This document shows positions 35,148 through 46,716 of a DNA stretch of 64,000 nucleotides, in pieces; position 1 is the first letter of the stretch; the number at the start of each line of letters is the position of its first letter. The DNA lies in contig BDGG01000002.1 of assembly GCA_001949185.1 (NCBI GenBank), positions 2,804,467-2,868,466 of the forward strand, in the 5' to 3' direction. The notes beneath the pieces are model-generated. The model saw nothing but the letters and a program-made list of their open reading frames with translations, was not told the origin of the DNA and ran no database searches. A program made the translations under genes and the position numbers. The stretch is from Ramazzottius varieornatus. Taxonomy: Eukaryota; Tardigrada; Eutardigrada; Parachela; Ramazzottiidae.

Positions 35148-36454
35148 ATGGACGCTCTACTTCCTCTACCGCCTCCTGAAATTTCAGCGACCCCTAGGCC
35201 AGCTACCAAGAAGCGGAAACCCATACCGATGTCGTTCGTGCTGGTTTCCGAAGACATGGTCTTTCTGAACAAGAAGAAACCGAAGAAGCAGAAGACGCCG
35301 ACGCTTCCTAAGGTATCGCGCCAGAAAGGGACAAAGAAGAGCGCCATTCCCGTTGCTACGGCTGCAGAGAGTTTCCCAAACCCCAATTCGGCAAACGACG
35401 TCAAGACGAAGCTTATTTCGATAACTGCCATTCCGGAAAGTGCTGAAAGAAGTTCGGAGCAGCCGTTGCGCAAACGGCGGAAACAAGATAATCCCCGTCG
35501 TTCGGCAGATCAAATTGAAGTCCGGTTGGAGCAAGAGATCAAAGAAGAAGGACCATCAACAAGTAAGCGAGGTAAATATGCCGCTGTTGGCATAATGAAT
35601 TGCCAAATAATGCGACAATAGCCAATAAGTCGCACGGCTCTCATTACACTTGCCGCATTGTCCGGTGTTCCTTATTACATTTACTCAAATAACCCCACTG
35701 TTCCCACCGTCCAGCAACAACGCGGGTATAAGACCCAGCCTTCGATAAACTGTTTCTCTTTTCAGAGCAGGACGAACAATTCGTTGGATCTCCCTGTTCG
35801 ACGTACAGCTACGAAGACTGCTTAAAAAAAGAAGGGGAAGACAGTCCCCGAATCCTTCTGAAAGAAAATATCACCGCTACGAAGAACCTAACGGCTTGTG
35901 GTGATCACTGGGTCCTGAATGACCAAGACATGGCGGATCTCCAGATGTTCAGCGTTCATTCTCAAAGTAAGTGCTTTATTCCAGTGCTACATATAACCGT
36001 GCCAAGAGTCGAGACGGTTTGGACTACATAGAGTATGAGTAAAACTTCTTGAAGAAAATCCCGCGGGAAACTAAACGCCATACTCTCACAAGCTACAGCG
36101 CAATAATACATGACACTTTCACACTGTTTCACATGCTCTTGCACGTGGCATACTCATGTTTTGATAGCTGGATCTTTTAGATCGAACAGCTACCGGTTTC
36201 CGTATCGATATTCGCTCATTTTGTCTACGTTTATCTCACCATCAGCTTTTTTCTTTACAGTTCCTTTGGATCAGTTCCTGGTGCATTTCACGACAGACGC
36301 ATTTCACGAAATCCAAGAAACGACCAAGCTAATTCAAGAAAAAGAGAAAGCTTGTGGGATACCCTTCCCGACTGGCGAACACGCTTATTCATTAGAGAAC
36401 ATGAAGAAAGGCCACCCAAACGATCCGTTTTATTTTTCGCTGTTTGAATGCTGA
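35148..36454 (+). CDS. Unrecognised basic, probably nuclear protein (3 exons, 269 aa)
   Basis: Exons 35148-35562, 35766-35966 and 36261-36454 sum to 270 codons with good splice sites (A|GTAAGC..CAG, A|GTAAGT..ACAG). The first 140 residues are Lys/Pro/Ser-rich with several nuclear-localisation-like clusters (KKRKP, KKPKKQK, RKRRKQ). The middle is acidic. The C-terminal 65 residues are more ordered, with an amphipathic helix (FTTDAFHEIQETTKLIQ) and a GIPFPTGEHAYSLENMKKG stretch. I recognise no family. Chromatin, kinetochore or RNA-binding adaptors would fit the composition, but nothing visible decides. Confidence 0.65.
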
Positions 36455-36702
36455 ATAGAAAGTGACTCAGTGGAATATTCCCAGACAGGAGAAACTTCTC
36501 TACGATCTGAGCTTTATCTCTCATTCGAACGCTTGCTCAAAAACCAGTGGATCAACCACACTTTGATACTTGAGGGGGAAATGTGCAACTCTATTTGAAG
36601 GATAAAACGATGAAAAAACCAAACGAATCACGCCACACATGGAAGAGAATGTACACAGGGACAGTATGGAGAATAAAAAAGATGACACAGATCGTGCGGG
36701 AA

Positions 36703-39291
36703 CTATATCAAGTTGCCTACGACAGACTGTCTAGCTTTCCTACTGTTCACTTCGGCAAGCACGCCGATCCAACCGGAAGTCTCACTGCAAATGGCGTCGG
36801 TCAGCTCGACCGACATGGTCTTATGCATGTTGTATCTTTGTATCAGCTCGGAGAGTTCTTTCATCAGTGCGTCTCGATCCAGGTCTGATTCTTCAGGAAC
36901 CTGCGGCTGAATAAGGAGAAAGAATGGTTTCAATTAATTTCGGAATTAGGGACAGCGGCAGATGATCAGCATATCAAGTGACGCACTTTCACACTGTTAC
37001 TGGCTAGAGAGCGTGCGTCACTTGGAAAAAACGATCTGGATGAATTCGTTTGCCGACGTGTCACTTCTTTTATCGTTTTTGTAAAACTTATTTGTTCACG
37101 TTTCTGATTTTGAATTTTCTACCTGGTACTGATTGTTGAGCTGGCTTATCTCTCCTTCGATTCTGGCCAGCGCTTCACTTTCCTTCACTATCTTATCACG
37201 CAGGAACTTATTATGGTTCTGTAGCGCTTCGTACAAGCTTATCTGATGAATGAGCTCATGGATCATATCTTTCCGTCTGACTTCATCGATAACTTCATCC
37301 TTGACATGGGTTTCCGCCACTGGATCCTGGGGTTTACTTGTCGGCTCCTTGTCAGTGAGTTTATTTACAACTGCCGTTCTGACTGCAGGTTTCGGCTTGA
37401 CTGCTGGATGCGACGTACTCTTAGGAGCTTTCTCGGCCTTCTCCTGTCCGATGTTCACCGTCGGCATTTTCTCATATGTCCGAATCTACAAAAGTTCCAG
37501 CATTAACCCTCATTAGCCCTCAAGAAGTTCAGGCCAAAAAAACTTCAGTAGGAAGACAGGCAGACAACATCAGACTTTGAGTCACGTACATGCATACAGG
37601 CACATTATAACCCATAGCCAGGTCTCTGTATGGAGGCTTGTGAAATATACGCAGGTTTTCTATGCCGACTTCCAAAATTCCGCTTGTACTCCAGAAGAAA
37701 AACAACAGAGAATACAGGTACCTTTCTCTTTAACTCGGTTACTTGACGCTGCACATCCCAAAGTTGCTCCTCCTTTCTTTTACTGACTTTTCCCTGCTTG
37801 ACTTCATGATGCAAGTGATTCAGCAGGACTTCCTTCTTGGCCAGTTCTTCCCTCAACTGCCCCAAGATTTCTGGTTCCGAAATCACAGCACTGGTTGGTG
37901 CTACAGGCCTAACCGATCAATTCAGACGCATCAAGTCATCAACTCTGGAGTTTTCGACAGAGATAACAAAAACTGAGAAAATTTACTTTGCGATTTTCAC
38001 GTCGGGAAAGACATCGACAGCGTGCGTCAGCAGGAAACTCAGGACTTTATTGCTCTGGATCCTCAACGTAGGTTCCAGCACCAACGCTACATTCTTCAGA
38101 GGCATCTTGTTGTGTTCCTGGTGGTCGATGATGTGTGACATGTGCACGAAGACACATCCTAGAAGGGCTCGCGAACAGGCATCCAGCTTCGTCAAGACTT
38201 TCGCCGTAGCTGACGGTCGCTTCGCCACATCGGGCAGCTCTGTTAAACGCACGCACGATGATTAATGCGATCTACAGACGGGTGCCTAAGCTTCCGAGCC
38301 TCACCGATGGCTTCTTCTAATTCAGGAATAAATTCTTCGGGTAAAAGTCGGTGTGGCAGCTCGCGGATGAAAAGCTTCATCACGTCAGCCACTGTGGCCA
38401 CATCGTAATCGTTCAAGCGCACGCGATTACCACGGTTGAAATGTTGTTTCAACTCTTGAATCTTGGATTGCGAGCCCGATGTTCGGTAGACTCCAACGGT
38501 GTCCAAACCTGCAAGAACAACCCGTGCGACTGTGCGGGGAAAACTGTTGCGGTGAAGATTATACCTGCGTACCGTTGTCTTCAATGTAATTTACGCAGAC
38601 GCGAAAGAAAGCTGGAATGTCAATTCCGTCTGGACATCGGTCGATAGCTACGGCTTTCGCCAGAGGAATGGAGAAGATCTGGGTATCCGTGTCGTCTAGA
38701 AGAAGGAACAGAACAGGGTAAGGTAAAAAGAAGACAGAAACGACAAGCATGAAGTGCAATCCCTGTACGCTCTCATGTTACAGTGAGAGTGCTGGGAGTC
38801 TAAGGGAATGCGCCACATTCCAGAGTAGCGATAGTCTTAATGTGATCGTGCTCGAAAACATTATGTGACGCTCGCCGTTAACGGAGATCACCATTGGATA
38901 TGGGTCTTTCGGGTAGGGACTGCTTCAAATCTCCAGCAGCAGGATCAATGAAAGGATTGCTCGGAATTTTTCGCTTGATTTTGGTCCGTTCGACAGATTC
39001 GTCTATTTTGCGATCACGAGATTCGGCTGCCTTGTCTTTAAACGACTTCTTCTTCTTCAGGCGAAATGCGGGCTTGGGCTTCGACTTTCCAGCACTATAA
39101 TCAGCTTCATGAATGAAATTGTAGGGCTATAAGGAAGAAAGAGTATTGTCCACATACCTCTGACCTCCGATAATCATGGCTGCATCGTCGTCATCTTCCG
39201 AGGTGTCCAGACCGACAGTCTTGTATCCCTTCTCCTTCTTCTTCGTCTTTCCGCCACCTCCAGAGTCGCCCGGTCCTCTTTCTCTCTCCAT
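36703..39291 (-). CDS. RALBP1: RalA-binding protein 1-type RhoGAP (8 exons, 556 aa)
   Basis: Minus-strand exons: 39158-39291, 38892-39094, 38573-38695, 38305-38508, 37987-38239, 37722-37908, 37123-37485, 36703-36906; total 557 codons. The basic N-terminus (GKTKKKEKGYK, FRLKKKKSFKDK) precedes a RhoGAP domain from about residue 115. It has the arginine-finger motif GVYRTSG, an FIRELPHRLLP-type segment and VHMSHIIDHQEHNKM. Exon 6 matches the Ral-binding coiled coil (LLNHLHHEV..EEQLWDVQRQVTELKRK). Two further coiled-coil stretches follow. RalBP1 links active Ral to Rac/Cdc42 inactivation and endocytosis. Intron 7 contains a family A hairpin. Confidence 0.9.
36960..37060. repeat. Hairpin element family A in RalBP1-like intron 7
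   Basis: Arms CAAGTGACGCAC and GTGCGTCACTTGG, followed by AAAAAACGATCTGGATGAAT and TTTGCCGAC of the outer arm. The arm changes compensate (GACGC with GCGTC), keeping the stem paired. Confidence 0.75.
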
Positions 39292-39570
39292 CTCCAGTCA
39301 AAAATATCCTACAATACGATACCAAACTGTCAAATACACTCGAAGCAAGTCTAGCAACGCAAGCAAGTTCAAGCAACGATTCTGACGTGAGTTCTCCCAC
39401 GTAAGGCTGCTGTTCTCTCTGACAGTCTGGCTGCTATTACCGAATTACTGTAATCAGCAATCAACAGTAGACAATGACCAATATTAGTCACGTGGCTCTT
39501 GAGCCTGACTGCGACTCATAAAAGTCACATGGTCGCACTTTTTTACAAGCGGAAACAGATTACCGGCAGG

Positions 39571-40372
39571 TAGTGCTGGCAAAAATACGATAAAATTCGA
39601 TACGATATATTTCGATGAAGTATCGCCGGATATTTCATCGCGGTCCTCGATATTCATTCAGTATCAATATTTCGATACGGTATTTTTGCACTACCGTATT
39701 TTCTATATATTGTATCATATCGCAGCGATATATCGATATTTCTGCAATTTTAATCTTTGTCGGAATTCCACTGATCCGGGCTCAAGAACTCAAGAAGCCG
39801 ATTTTCACATTGAGTGTTAGTAAGATCGGAAGCGTCGGATGCAGCAAAAACGTGACTATATCAAGACTTCAAACACATGGAAACCTGGATAACATTAGTG
39901 CCAAAACCGAATGGGCGGACCATGCTCGCCTGGTCGGCATACGATGGCCAGAATCAAGGTTTTGAAATCAGTAAACGGTGGCCAAACGGCGTCATAGAGA
40001 ACTTGCAATGAGGAGAAACTGCAACCAATTCTCATCCAATCAGCTGACCTTACCGTAGCAAACCTGCTCTGTTGATTGGCTGGCAGTGTTTCCTTCGGTC
40101 TCGATTCCCGTTTCATACTTCGGAATTAGACTTCGCCTTACTAACTTACTCTGCCGCTTACCCATATTATTGCTGCGTTTGCCATTCAGCAAAATACCGA
40201 TATATCGAAAATATATCGATATGGTGCGATACGATATCGCCGAATATTTTATTGCGATATTAGATGTGAGCTTCATATCGATATCATCGATACGATATCT
40301 GCCGCATATTTTGTTGCAAAGATTTGATATACTTCGATACGATATCGGTATACCGTATCATTGCCAGCACTA
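39571..40372. mobile_element. Non-autonomous hAT element with CGATAT arrays, 8-bp TSD
   Basis: The ends TAGTGCTGGCAA and TTGCCAGCACTA are inverted, with the perfect 8-bp duplication CCGGCAGG on both sides (39563-39570 and 40373-40380). The subterminal zones of about 150 bp are dense in CGATAT/CGATACGATAT units. No coding capacity is seen in the interior. Confidence 0.92.
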
Positions 40373-40933
40373 CCGGCAGGGGCGTGCGGGCTACGGAGCG
40401 GCGGAGCCATTTGGCTAGCCGCTGACGAAGCCCAGCGAATTCACTATTAATGGCTTACAAAGATGAGGTTCGCTCGGTGGTGTAATTAACCTGATCTTTT
40501 TTGTGGATCCACCTTGTATTTCATTCAAGCAACCAAACCCTCGAGATAATCATGATACTTTGAACGGTCTACTTCAGACTTTAAAGCCCCGAACGTGTAT
40601 TTTTTCAAACACTCCGATTTCTATTTTAAAAGGCATATATTTCTGTCCGCACAAAGCGCTTATTGATTTTTTTGCGAACATTCCTCAGCTGAAGGAAAGA
40701 ACCCTTATTCTCGGGAAGATTGACCATCGTATCGGATTTTCATGCTCATCTGCTGGCGTTTGTGTGTCATTGTCAGACGAGGGTGACCAGTCTTCTGCCG
40801 AGTCGAGCAGCAGCGACGATGAAGTGACCGTACTTAAAGTTCGACGTCACATCTTGGAGAAGTGTCGATACATCCACAAAAGATCCTTCGTTCCCCAAAA
40901 AAACCATCTTGTGGTACAGCGTTTTGAGTGAGC

Positions 40934-41842
40934 TAAACGACGCTCGCTATAACGAAGATGTCCGTATGTCAAGGGAAGCCTTTTCGGATCTCGTGAACCG
41001 CTTGTCAACGCATCGCGTGTTCCATTGAACTCCAACGTTCCATTGAACTCCAACTGATGGTAGCACTGTTTCGTTCTGGGTGCTCAGGTAATGGTACTGC
41101 TGTTGGTGGAGTGGTACGTCAATTCGGTGTATCAGAAGGGAGTTATTGTGGCGCTTCTCAGCATGGAGAACGACGTAGTTTTCTGGCCTGATTCTGCAGA
41201 GAAGAAGTTCAGAAAGAAACGGATCTTTGAACAGTCAGCATATCGAAATTGCTTGGGATTCGTGCTTTCGCCAACAGCTTTCGCCAACAAGCTCGACATG
41301 GAAGGCTCGAACTACTTCAGTCATAAGTCAAGGTATGGAATCAACACGATAATTGTTTTCGCCGATCAGAAGCGGATCAGGTATTTGTTCGCAGGGTTTC
41401 TCGGGTCCACGCATGACAACCGCGTATTCAGCAATTCCAAGCTCTCAAGGTTTCCGGATGAGTTCTGCAGCGGCGGAGAATACATACTGGCCGATGCGTA
41501 CACGAGCACTCCTGACGTCATCTGCTCCTACAAGAAATCTGCCGCTTTGCGGAAGGACTATCGCAGGTTCGTATCAAGGTAAAACACTACAATGGTATGC
41601 TGAATGGCGGATTTCAGAGCCTGAAAAGACTATGAAGTGTTCTGAATAATATAAACGACCATCAAAAGAACGTTTACTGGATTCGAGCTTGCTGCACTCC
41701 GCACAATCTACTGATGCAAGACTACTACAGCCCTGAATGGGATGATGATTCAAAGGAAGAGCAAGACTCGGAAGCAGAAGAAGATCATCCAGCTACTAAA
41801 ACGAATTTTGACAGAGGGGAATCAGAAGAGAGAGTTTATTAA
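40934..41842 (+). pseudogene. Harbinger (HARBI1-like) transposase remnant
   Basis: Blocks in changing frames show a DDE nuclease: MSREAFSDLVNRLS, LQLMVALFRSGC, then NYFSHKSRYGINTIIV, FAGFLGSTHDNRVF, GGEYILADAYTSTPDVI, and a C-terminal CTPHNLLMQD with an acidic tail. Frame breaks near 41030, 41090-41300 and 41580, plus an 18-bp tandem duplication at about 41018-41050, show it is inactive. Confidence 0.75.
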
Positions 41843-42030
41843 GCAAGTGGTACTAGAAGCACATGGATACGTGGAACAACCATCGTTGAAGATCTTTCTT
41901 CTCTGGCTCCTGTTTGATGCTGGCAAGTTAAATCTGTAAAAAGAAATTTGCGGACTGCGCTTCTGTTCGTCTGGCTTCGGCTTCTAGTCGTTGCACGCTC
42001 AGTGCTTCCATGCGTTCTTCGTGCTGTTAT

Positions 42031-43087
42031 TCAGCTGCCTTTTCTGGCGCCAGCATTTTCCTTCGGGATATTCCGATGTTCTCGGCTTCCAGATCCAGCT
42101 TCGTGCTCTCGTAGCCTTCGACTGCCTAGTCGTACTGGTTTCTTGTTTGGCGTCGAAGTTCCAGGCTGTGCTGCCGGAACTTCTGGTGCATCCGACCCTT
42201 CGGGGGACGTAGGGTAATCAGCAAACATATCAGCTACCATAGACGGTACGTCTAGATCGAGTAGGTGAGCCTGTCCGCTGCTCATTAGGAACTGCTGTGC
42301 ATCGTCTGTTGCGTCCGTATTGTCTGCTACATACGGCGTAACCATTTTTGGACTGTCACGGAATACAGGATGAAAGCGGCTCCAGAAGGGACAAGCTTGT
42401 TCCACCTTATCTAGAAATAAAAGACAGGTAATTGGATGAAGAAGTGATGAAACTTGGAATTCTAAACGGTGTACCTCTGCTCGCAATTAGGAGTCCAACT
42501 TTCACCACTTTACATCCTATTGCGCTAAATCAACAATCAACTACCCGCAACATATTCCGGACTAATCGCTTGCTTGACAAGCCTGACCAGGCTTTTGGCA
42601 GTAAGAAAGCCTGTTCAGCCAGTTGATTTGCTTGGACAGCTTGAAACATACCTTTGAGAGAGATGATATACTGCTGGATATCGTCCACTGTCGCACCTTC
42701 TCCCGTTGTCCCAAACTGTGCACGGGCATCCCGGTAAGAGCTCTCAAAGGATGTGAGCATAAACTTCACGGAATCTACGGACACGTTGTCGATGCCGTTC
42801 GCTTTCAAATAATCCACAATCGATCGTAGTACTGCCATCTTCGTGTTTTTAGACGTCTTCTTCTGACCGGCAGCCGTCTTGGTCCCAGCGCAACGCCACT
42901 TAGCCCAGTTGCCTCGCTCTTCGATCCACTGCAGAAGTCAGTCCTGAACGGCGGTGTTGGCGCATCGGAACTGTGGCCCACGAGGCTTGGGATTACGCTT
43001 GCCGGTGGCTTCGACAAAAGGAGCACTCGGCTCCAGTTGTAACTGCGAACTTGCTGGTTTAGCACGGATGGGCTGTAGCGGTGGCAT
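42031..43087 (-). pseudogene. Harbinger-associated Myb/SANT-like ORF remnant
   Basis: Minus strand: a start (MPPLQPIRAK) at 43087, an in-frame TGA after AVQD, then IEERGNWAKWRC, the AVLRSIVDYLKANG region and, after an apparent intron, CPFWSRFHPVF..MVTPYV. This looks like the DNA-binding second ORF that accompanies Harbinger transposases. One stop and imperfect splicing suggest decay. Confidence 0.5.
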
Positions 43088-43510
43088 GCTTATTTGAGCA
43101 TCAGGAAGAGAAGCCAGGACGGAATTGAAGAAGGGAAGACTTTCAGAAGGACTAGGTTAAAGAAATAGCGTCGGTAAAGCGAAATAGAAACTGAAAATTT
43201 CGTCAGCTGGTGGGATTACGAGTCGCTCCGGAATAGGTCGTAATTACACCGAAAAGCCGGTGGAATGTGAGTTTTGGTGGAACAGATGGCCCAATCGTGC
43301 GGTGCGGGCGGAGCCAATTCCACCAACGTTGTAATCCCACCAGCGGTGGAATCTATTTTTGTAAGCCATTCAGTACTATTCAGTATTCACCAACAAACAA
43401 AATCCTTTTTGAATGTTCTTCTCATGATCTCGCGTTTTTAAACTTCTAGCCGGTCTAGCGCAAGACTTCTCGATCGATCTCTTACTTGCAGATCTGGGCA
43501 ACGCATCAAG

Positions 43511-44516
43511 ATGGGACGCACCTTCGTCAGGAACAAGCGACGAGGCTCTTCCCTCCTGGGGCAGACGCCTGATCCTCGCAAGTCTTCCGCATCTCTCGAG
43601 CTAGAAAGCGTAAGGATTTGTTGTGCTTGATTGATTGTTAGGTTCAGTGACCCACCTGAACCTTTTGTTTCTCTGCAGATGGAAGGCTGGGAGCCCGTTA
43701 CAGAATCCAACGCTTCCATGGGTAGTGCTGCGGAAGCCTTCGCTGGCGTTTCTTCGGTTGCCAAGAATACACTGCACACAAAGAAGAAGAAACGGCAGAG
43801 TTACAGACTGTGCGAGGTGAAGATTGACGTGGACGAAGAAGGCAAGGAGAATTGTGTCGCTGGCCAACCACCCTCTGCCTGGACCAATATGTCCAAGGTT
43901 GGAGACCGAATTCAGAGTTTTACAGACAAGAGCTGGCATCGTTCGTTACTGACTCGCAAGAGCAAGTGTACCCCAGAAAAGATGGCAGTCGCGGGATGGT
44001 TCTGTACGGGGAAAAGGTCTGCCATGTGCTACGCCTGCTTGAAGGTACTCAGCTGAAATCTTCTCAATGACGTCAGAAGTTAAACACGAGTCGCGGTATG
44101 GATCTCAGTCGTCACAACTGCACTATCGTTACTTCCGCCTGTTTCAAGATACCTGCTGACTTTAGCGATTGATTTTCCATTTTCTAATTTGAAGTCATTG
44201 TTCTTTGCCTTCTGTGTTCTTCTAGGAGATGGATGAATGGGAAGATAGTGACGATCCGATCTTGATTCACGCAAAACGGTGCCAGCAGTGTCCCTTGGAA
44301 TTTTTGAGACCAAAGCCCTACGGTGTGATGACTATACGAGAATTAATTCGGTTGAATGTCGTCATCGAGTATTTTCACAAGAAGAAAGCCTTAGAAGAGG
44401 AGATGGATACTGTCATGGAGGCTTTTGGTGCAGCAAAGACGGAGCTCCGAGGTTACTTGCGTGATCTGGGCGCAACCGTCGAGTCCGACGAAGAAGACTC
44501 TTCAACTCATGTCTAG
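43511..44516 (+). CDS. BIRC5: Survivin-like single-BIR protein (3 exons, 251 aa)
   Basis: Exons 43511-43609, 43679-44044 and 44226-44516 sum to 252 codons. The BIR domain spans about residues 109-184 (RIQSFTDKSW, CTPEKMAVAGW, DEWEDSDDP). Zinc ligands C150, C153, H170 and C177 have the exact C-x2-C-x16-H-x6-C spacing. It is followed by the survivin-type segment KPYGVMTIRELIRLNVVI and a long C-terminal helix. Survivin acts in the chromosomal passenger complex with INCENP, borealin and Aurora B, and can restrain apoptosis. This protein has a basic/Ser-rich N-terminal extension of about 100 residues absent from the 142-residue human protein. Confidence 0.88.
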
Positions 44517-45268
44517 AAACGAAGTGCTTATGTGAAAATAACTTCTCTTTTCGAATTTCGGATTGTATTTTTGAACTTTTGATCTTAAGTTAGAAATTTT
44601 GGCGTGCGTTTTGTCGGCATGCACTGGACAATTTTATGGACGTGCTTCTGATTTTTAAACATGTCGGTGTTCATCCATCTAGATTCGATAAACGTGTCGT
44701 GTTTTTGTCAGGCTTGTCCTGTACTAGTTTTGCGAGAGTGGTGGCACGTAATTCAATAAACGATGACTGCGAGCAGATAATCTGTTTGTTGCGGATGTTG
44801 TACCCCAAAGAGGTCAAGCGAAGCCGTTTTTTGCCAAATTGTGACGCGCACCAATGCGGAGTTCCCATCGGTTATGGGCTGCGACAGCGTGACATGGTCG
44901 GAAAAACGGAAGACGTGCTGGCTAATGTCCTCTTCCTCAGATTCGGAAACCCTTGAGGTGGAAAGACCTGCTTAGGAGACGTGGGATGAACGTCGAAATG
45001 GTTATGGTGCGTACGTGGTCGTCATCCATAGAACTATCCCAAGCTTGCCAGCCAGTGATAAACAGAGACAAGAGCTTCGTCTCTTCATAAGTACATCCAC
45101 CAAGGATGTATTCTCCCGTTGGATAATTGGCTGGATCAGGTGTAAACCTCCGGGTTATGCTTTATTCTCACACTTACTGAATCTGAATCACTTTGAGCTT
45201 TCCTTTTCCGAATCAGAGTGGAATGTCGAGGAACTCTTGAAGCTTGCGCACCGCAGAATACCATCACA
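44517..45268. other. Intergenic region between survivin-like and allatostatin genes
   Basis: No supported exon. An ORF at 44636-44956 has no recognisable motif and probably lies in the 3' UTR. Confidence 0.35.
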
Positions 45269-46190
45269 ATGTCCGTGAACCTTCAGTCCTCTTCTCTTCC
45301 TCATCTACACCTGATCTTTGCGATGTTTTTGTCCGTAATGGTACTACGAGATTCTAGAGTGGAAGCTTTGGGACCCTTCAACACCCTGCTCAATTTCCGT
45401 GAACGTCATACCAGGACGCCGCCGACGACCACTGAGCAACCTACGCCTACTACATCGGTCAGGTACACAGCTGTTGGAGGCCCAAGTCCTACTCGGCCAT
45501 TCAAGCTCATCGCCACGTCAAGTCCAATTCCCACTCCGCCGTTCAAAGTGGTCTCTCAGCCCGGAAGTCGACCTGCGTTCTTGAGACTGCAAAACCTTCG
45601 TGGACTGATGGCTTCAAGTCACGGAAATCGAGTTCGACACTACTTCCAGGTGCAAACCAAAACCATTAAAACGCCCATTCGTGCTACTGAAAGTTTTGTT
45701 TACTCTTACCCGCAAAGTAAGATGTGAATGGGAGGTCATGAAAATATATATGATAAAACGACCTTCAGGCGGCGCACGTTACCTGATATTATGGTTAGTG
45801 GCTGGAGGTGTGCGCCACTTGAGGAAGCGATCTGGTTCAAACCTTTACCCGTGTCCCAAACAATTTTACTAAGTTTACAGAATTTTAATTTTCCGGTTGT
45901 CCCAGATGTCGAAAGCCCCCGGGAAACGAAGTGTCATGACGGATATTCCACCATGGGTCAAGTGGGTGATGGCTCTTAAGGCACAAGAACGAAGCACCCG
46001 ATCTCGGGAAATCGCCCCTTCCGAAACCATCATCGGCGAGGAAGACGCTCGTACAATTCGAGAGATTCGCGCACTTGAAAGGGCAAGCATGGGCACCGAT
46101 CAGACACCCAGGAACCACCATGTTGCCTGCTTCTTCAACCCTGTTTCTTGCTTCGGACAAGCAGCTTTCCGTGAACGGGAACCGAATTAA
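45269..46190 (+). CDS. Allatostatin-C type neuropeptide precursor (2 exons, 221 aa)
   Basis: Exon 1 (45269-45649) begins with a secretory signal (SLPHLHLIFAMFLSVMVL) and a Thr/Pro-rich spacer. Exon 2 (45906-46190) ends with ACFFNPVSCFG. The C-x6-C loop with FNPxSCF is the allatostatin-C signature; mature arthropod peptides end CYFNPISCF. The junction CAG|GTGCAA..CCCAG|ATG keeps the frame; a second donor-like GTAAGA at 45718 does not. Unusually, the peptide is followed by GQAAFREREPN rather than a basic cleavage site, and no dibasic site directly precedes it. Allatostatin C acts through somatostatin-like receptors to inhibit hormone or transmitter release. Confidence 0.78.
45764..45845. repeat. 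Hairpin element family A in the allatostatin-C intron
   Basis: Arms AGGCGGCGCACGT and GTGTGCGCCACTTGAGG, followed by AAGCGATCTGGTTCAAAC of the outer arm. Confidence 0.75.
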
Positions 46191-46500
46191 TCTAATTAAG
46201 CATCAGCATGCTTCAATCCTCGTTTTGCACCCATCCAACCCTGCGCACTTCCGGTCCACGTAAAGTTTCTTTGATTCTTTCTCAGTTTGTTCGTCCCACA
46301 AAGAGTGGAACCGAACCTTTTTCCAAGGAATCTTCAAAGGTCGTCAAGGTTTTTTGCTATGGTTTAAGTACACGTACAGTAATTGCACTACACGCCCCGG
46401 ATTTCCACATACACGTGTACCATTGTGTCGAACAGTGAACACCGATGTGGAGAATATTATGTATCAAACTTGTCTTTTTTGTGAAGTCGCCAGCCACACC
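46191..46500. other. Intergenic region
   Basis: 3' flank of the allatostatin-C gene. Nothing further is recognised. Confidence 0.35.
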
Positions 46501-46716
46501 CTAGAGTTCTTCCTCCATTTGAACCTTATCGTATGAAACGTCACTAGCTTTTGGGGATCGAGCTGCGTGTCGAGGGCTTCCTCATTGGCTTACTAAATTG
46601 GAATTCATACTGGATCTCGTCGGTTGTTTTCCTTTTTGTTTCAATCACGCAGCTTCGCGTGAAGATTACGGTTAATATCATGCATTCTGCATAGACCCCA
46701 AAAGAGCACTCGCCCA
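46501..46716 (-). pseudogene. Duplicated, diverged terminal exon of the GLUT gene
   Basis: Minus strand: an open frame reading VIFTRSCVIETKRKTTDEIQYEF, then KPMRKPS and SYDKVQMEEEL before a TAG. It parallels the functional last exon at 47193-47414 ([40 protein letters not shown]). Similarity extends back toward the acceptor, but the junction frame appears off by one, so it is either a pseudo-exon or a poorly resolved alternative 3' exon. Confidence 0.7.

Larger units (their letters stand above)
40449..43370. mobile_element. Degraded PIF/Harbinger element
   Basis: The ends AATGGCTTACAAA (40449-40461) and TTTGTAAGCCATT (43358-43370) are inverted, with nearby GGTGGTGTAATTAA-like and TAATCCCACC sequence. 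Inside are remnants of the two ORFs typical of the superfamily, pointing toward each other. The exact ends and target duplication are uncertain. Confidence 0.65.

Noticed and set aside
45875-46160. Minus-strand ORFs over the allatostatin-C exon
   Set aside because: The plus strand contains the conserved CFFNPVSCF peptide; the antisense frames have no support.
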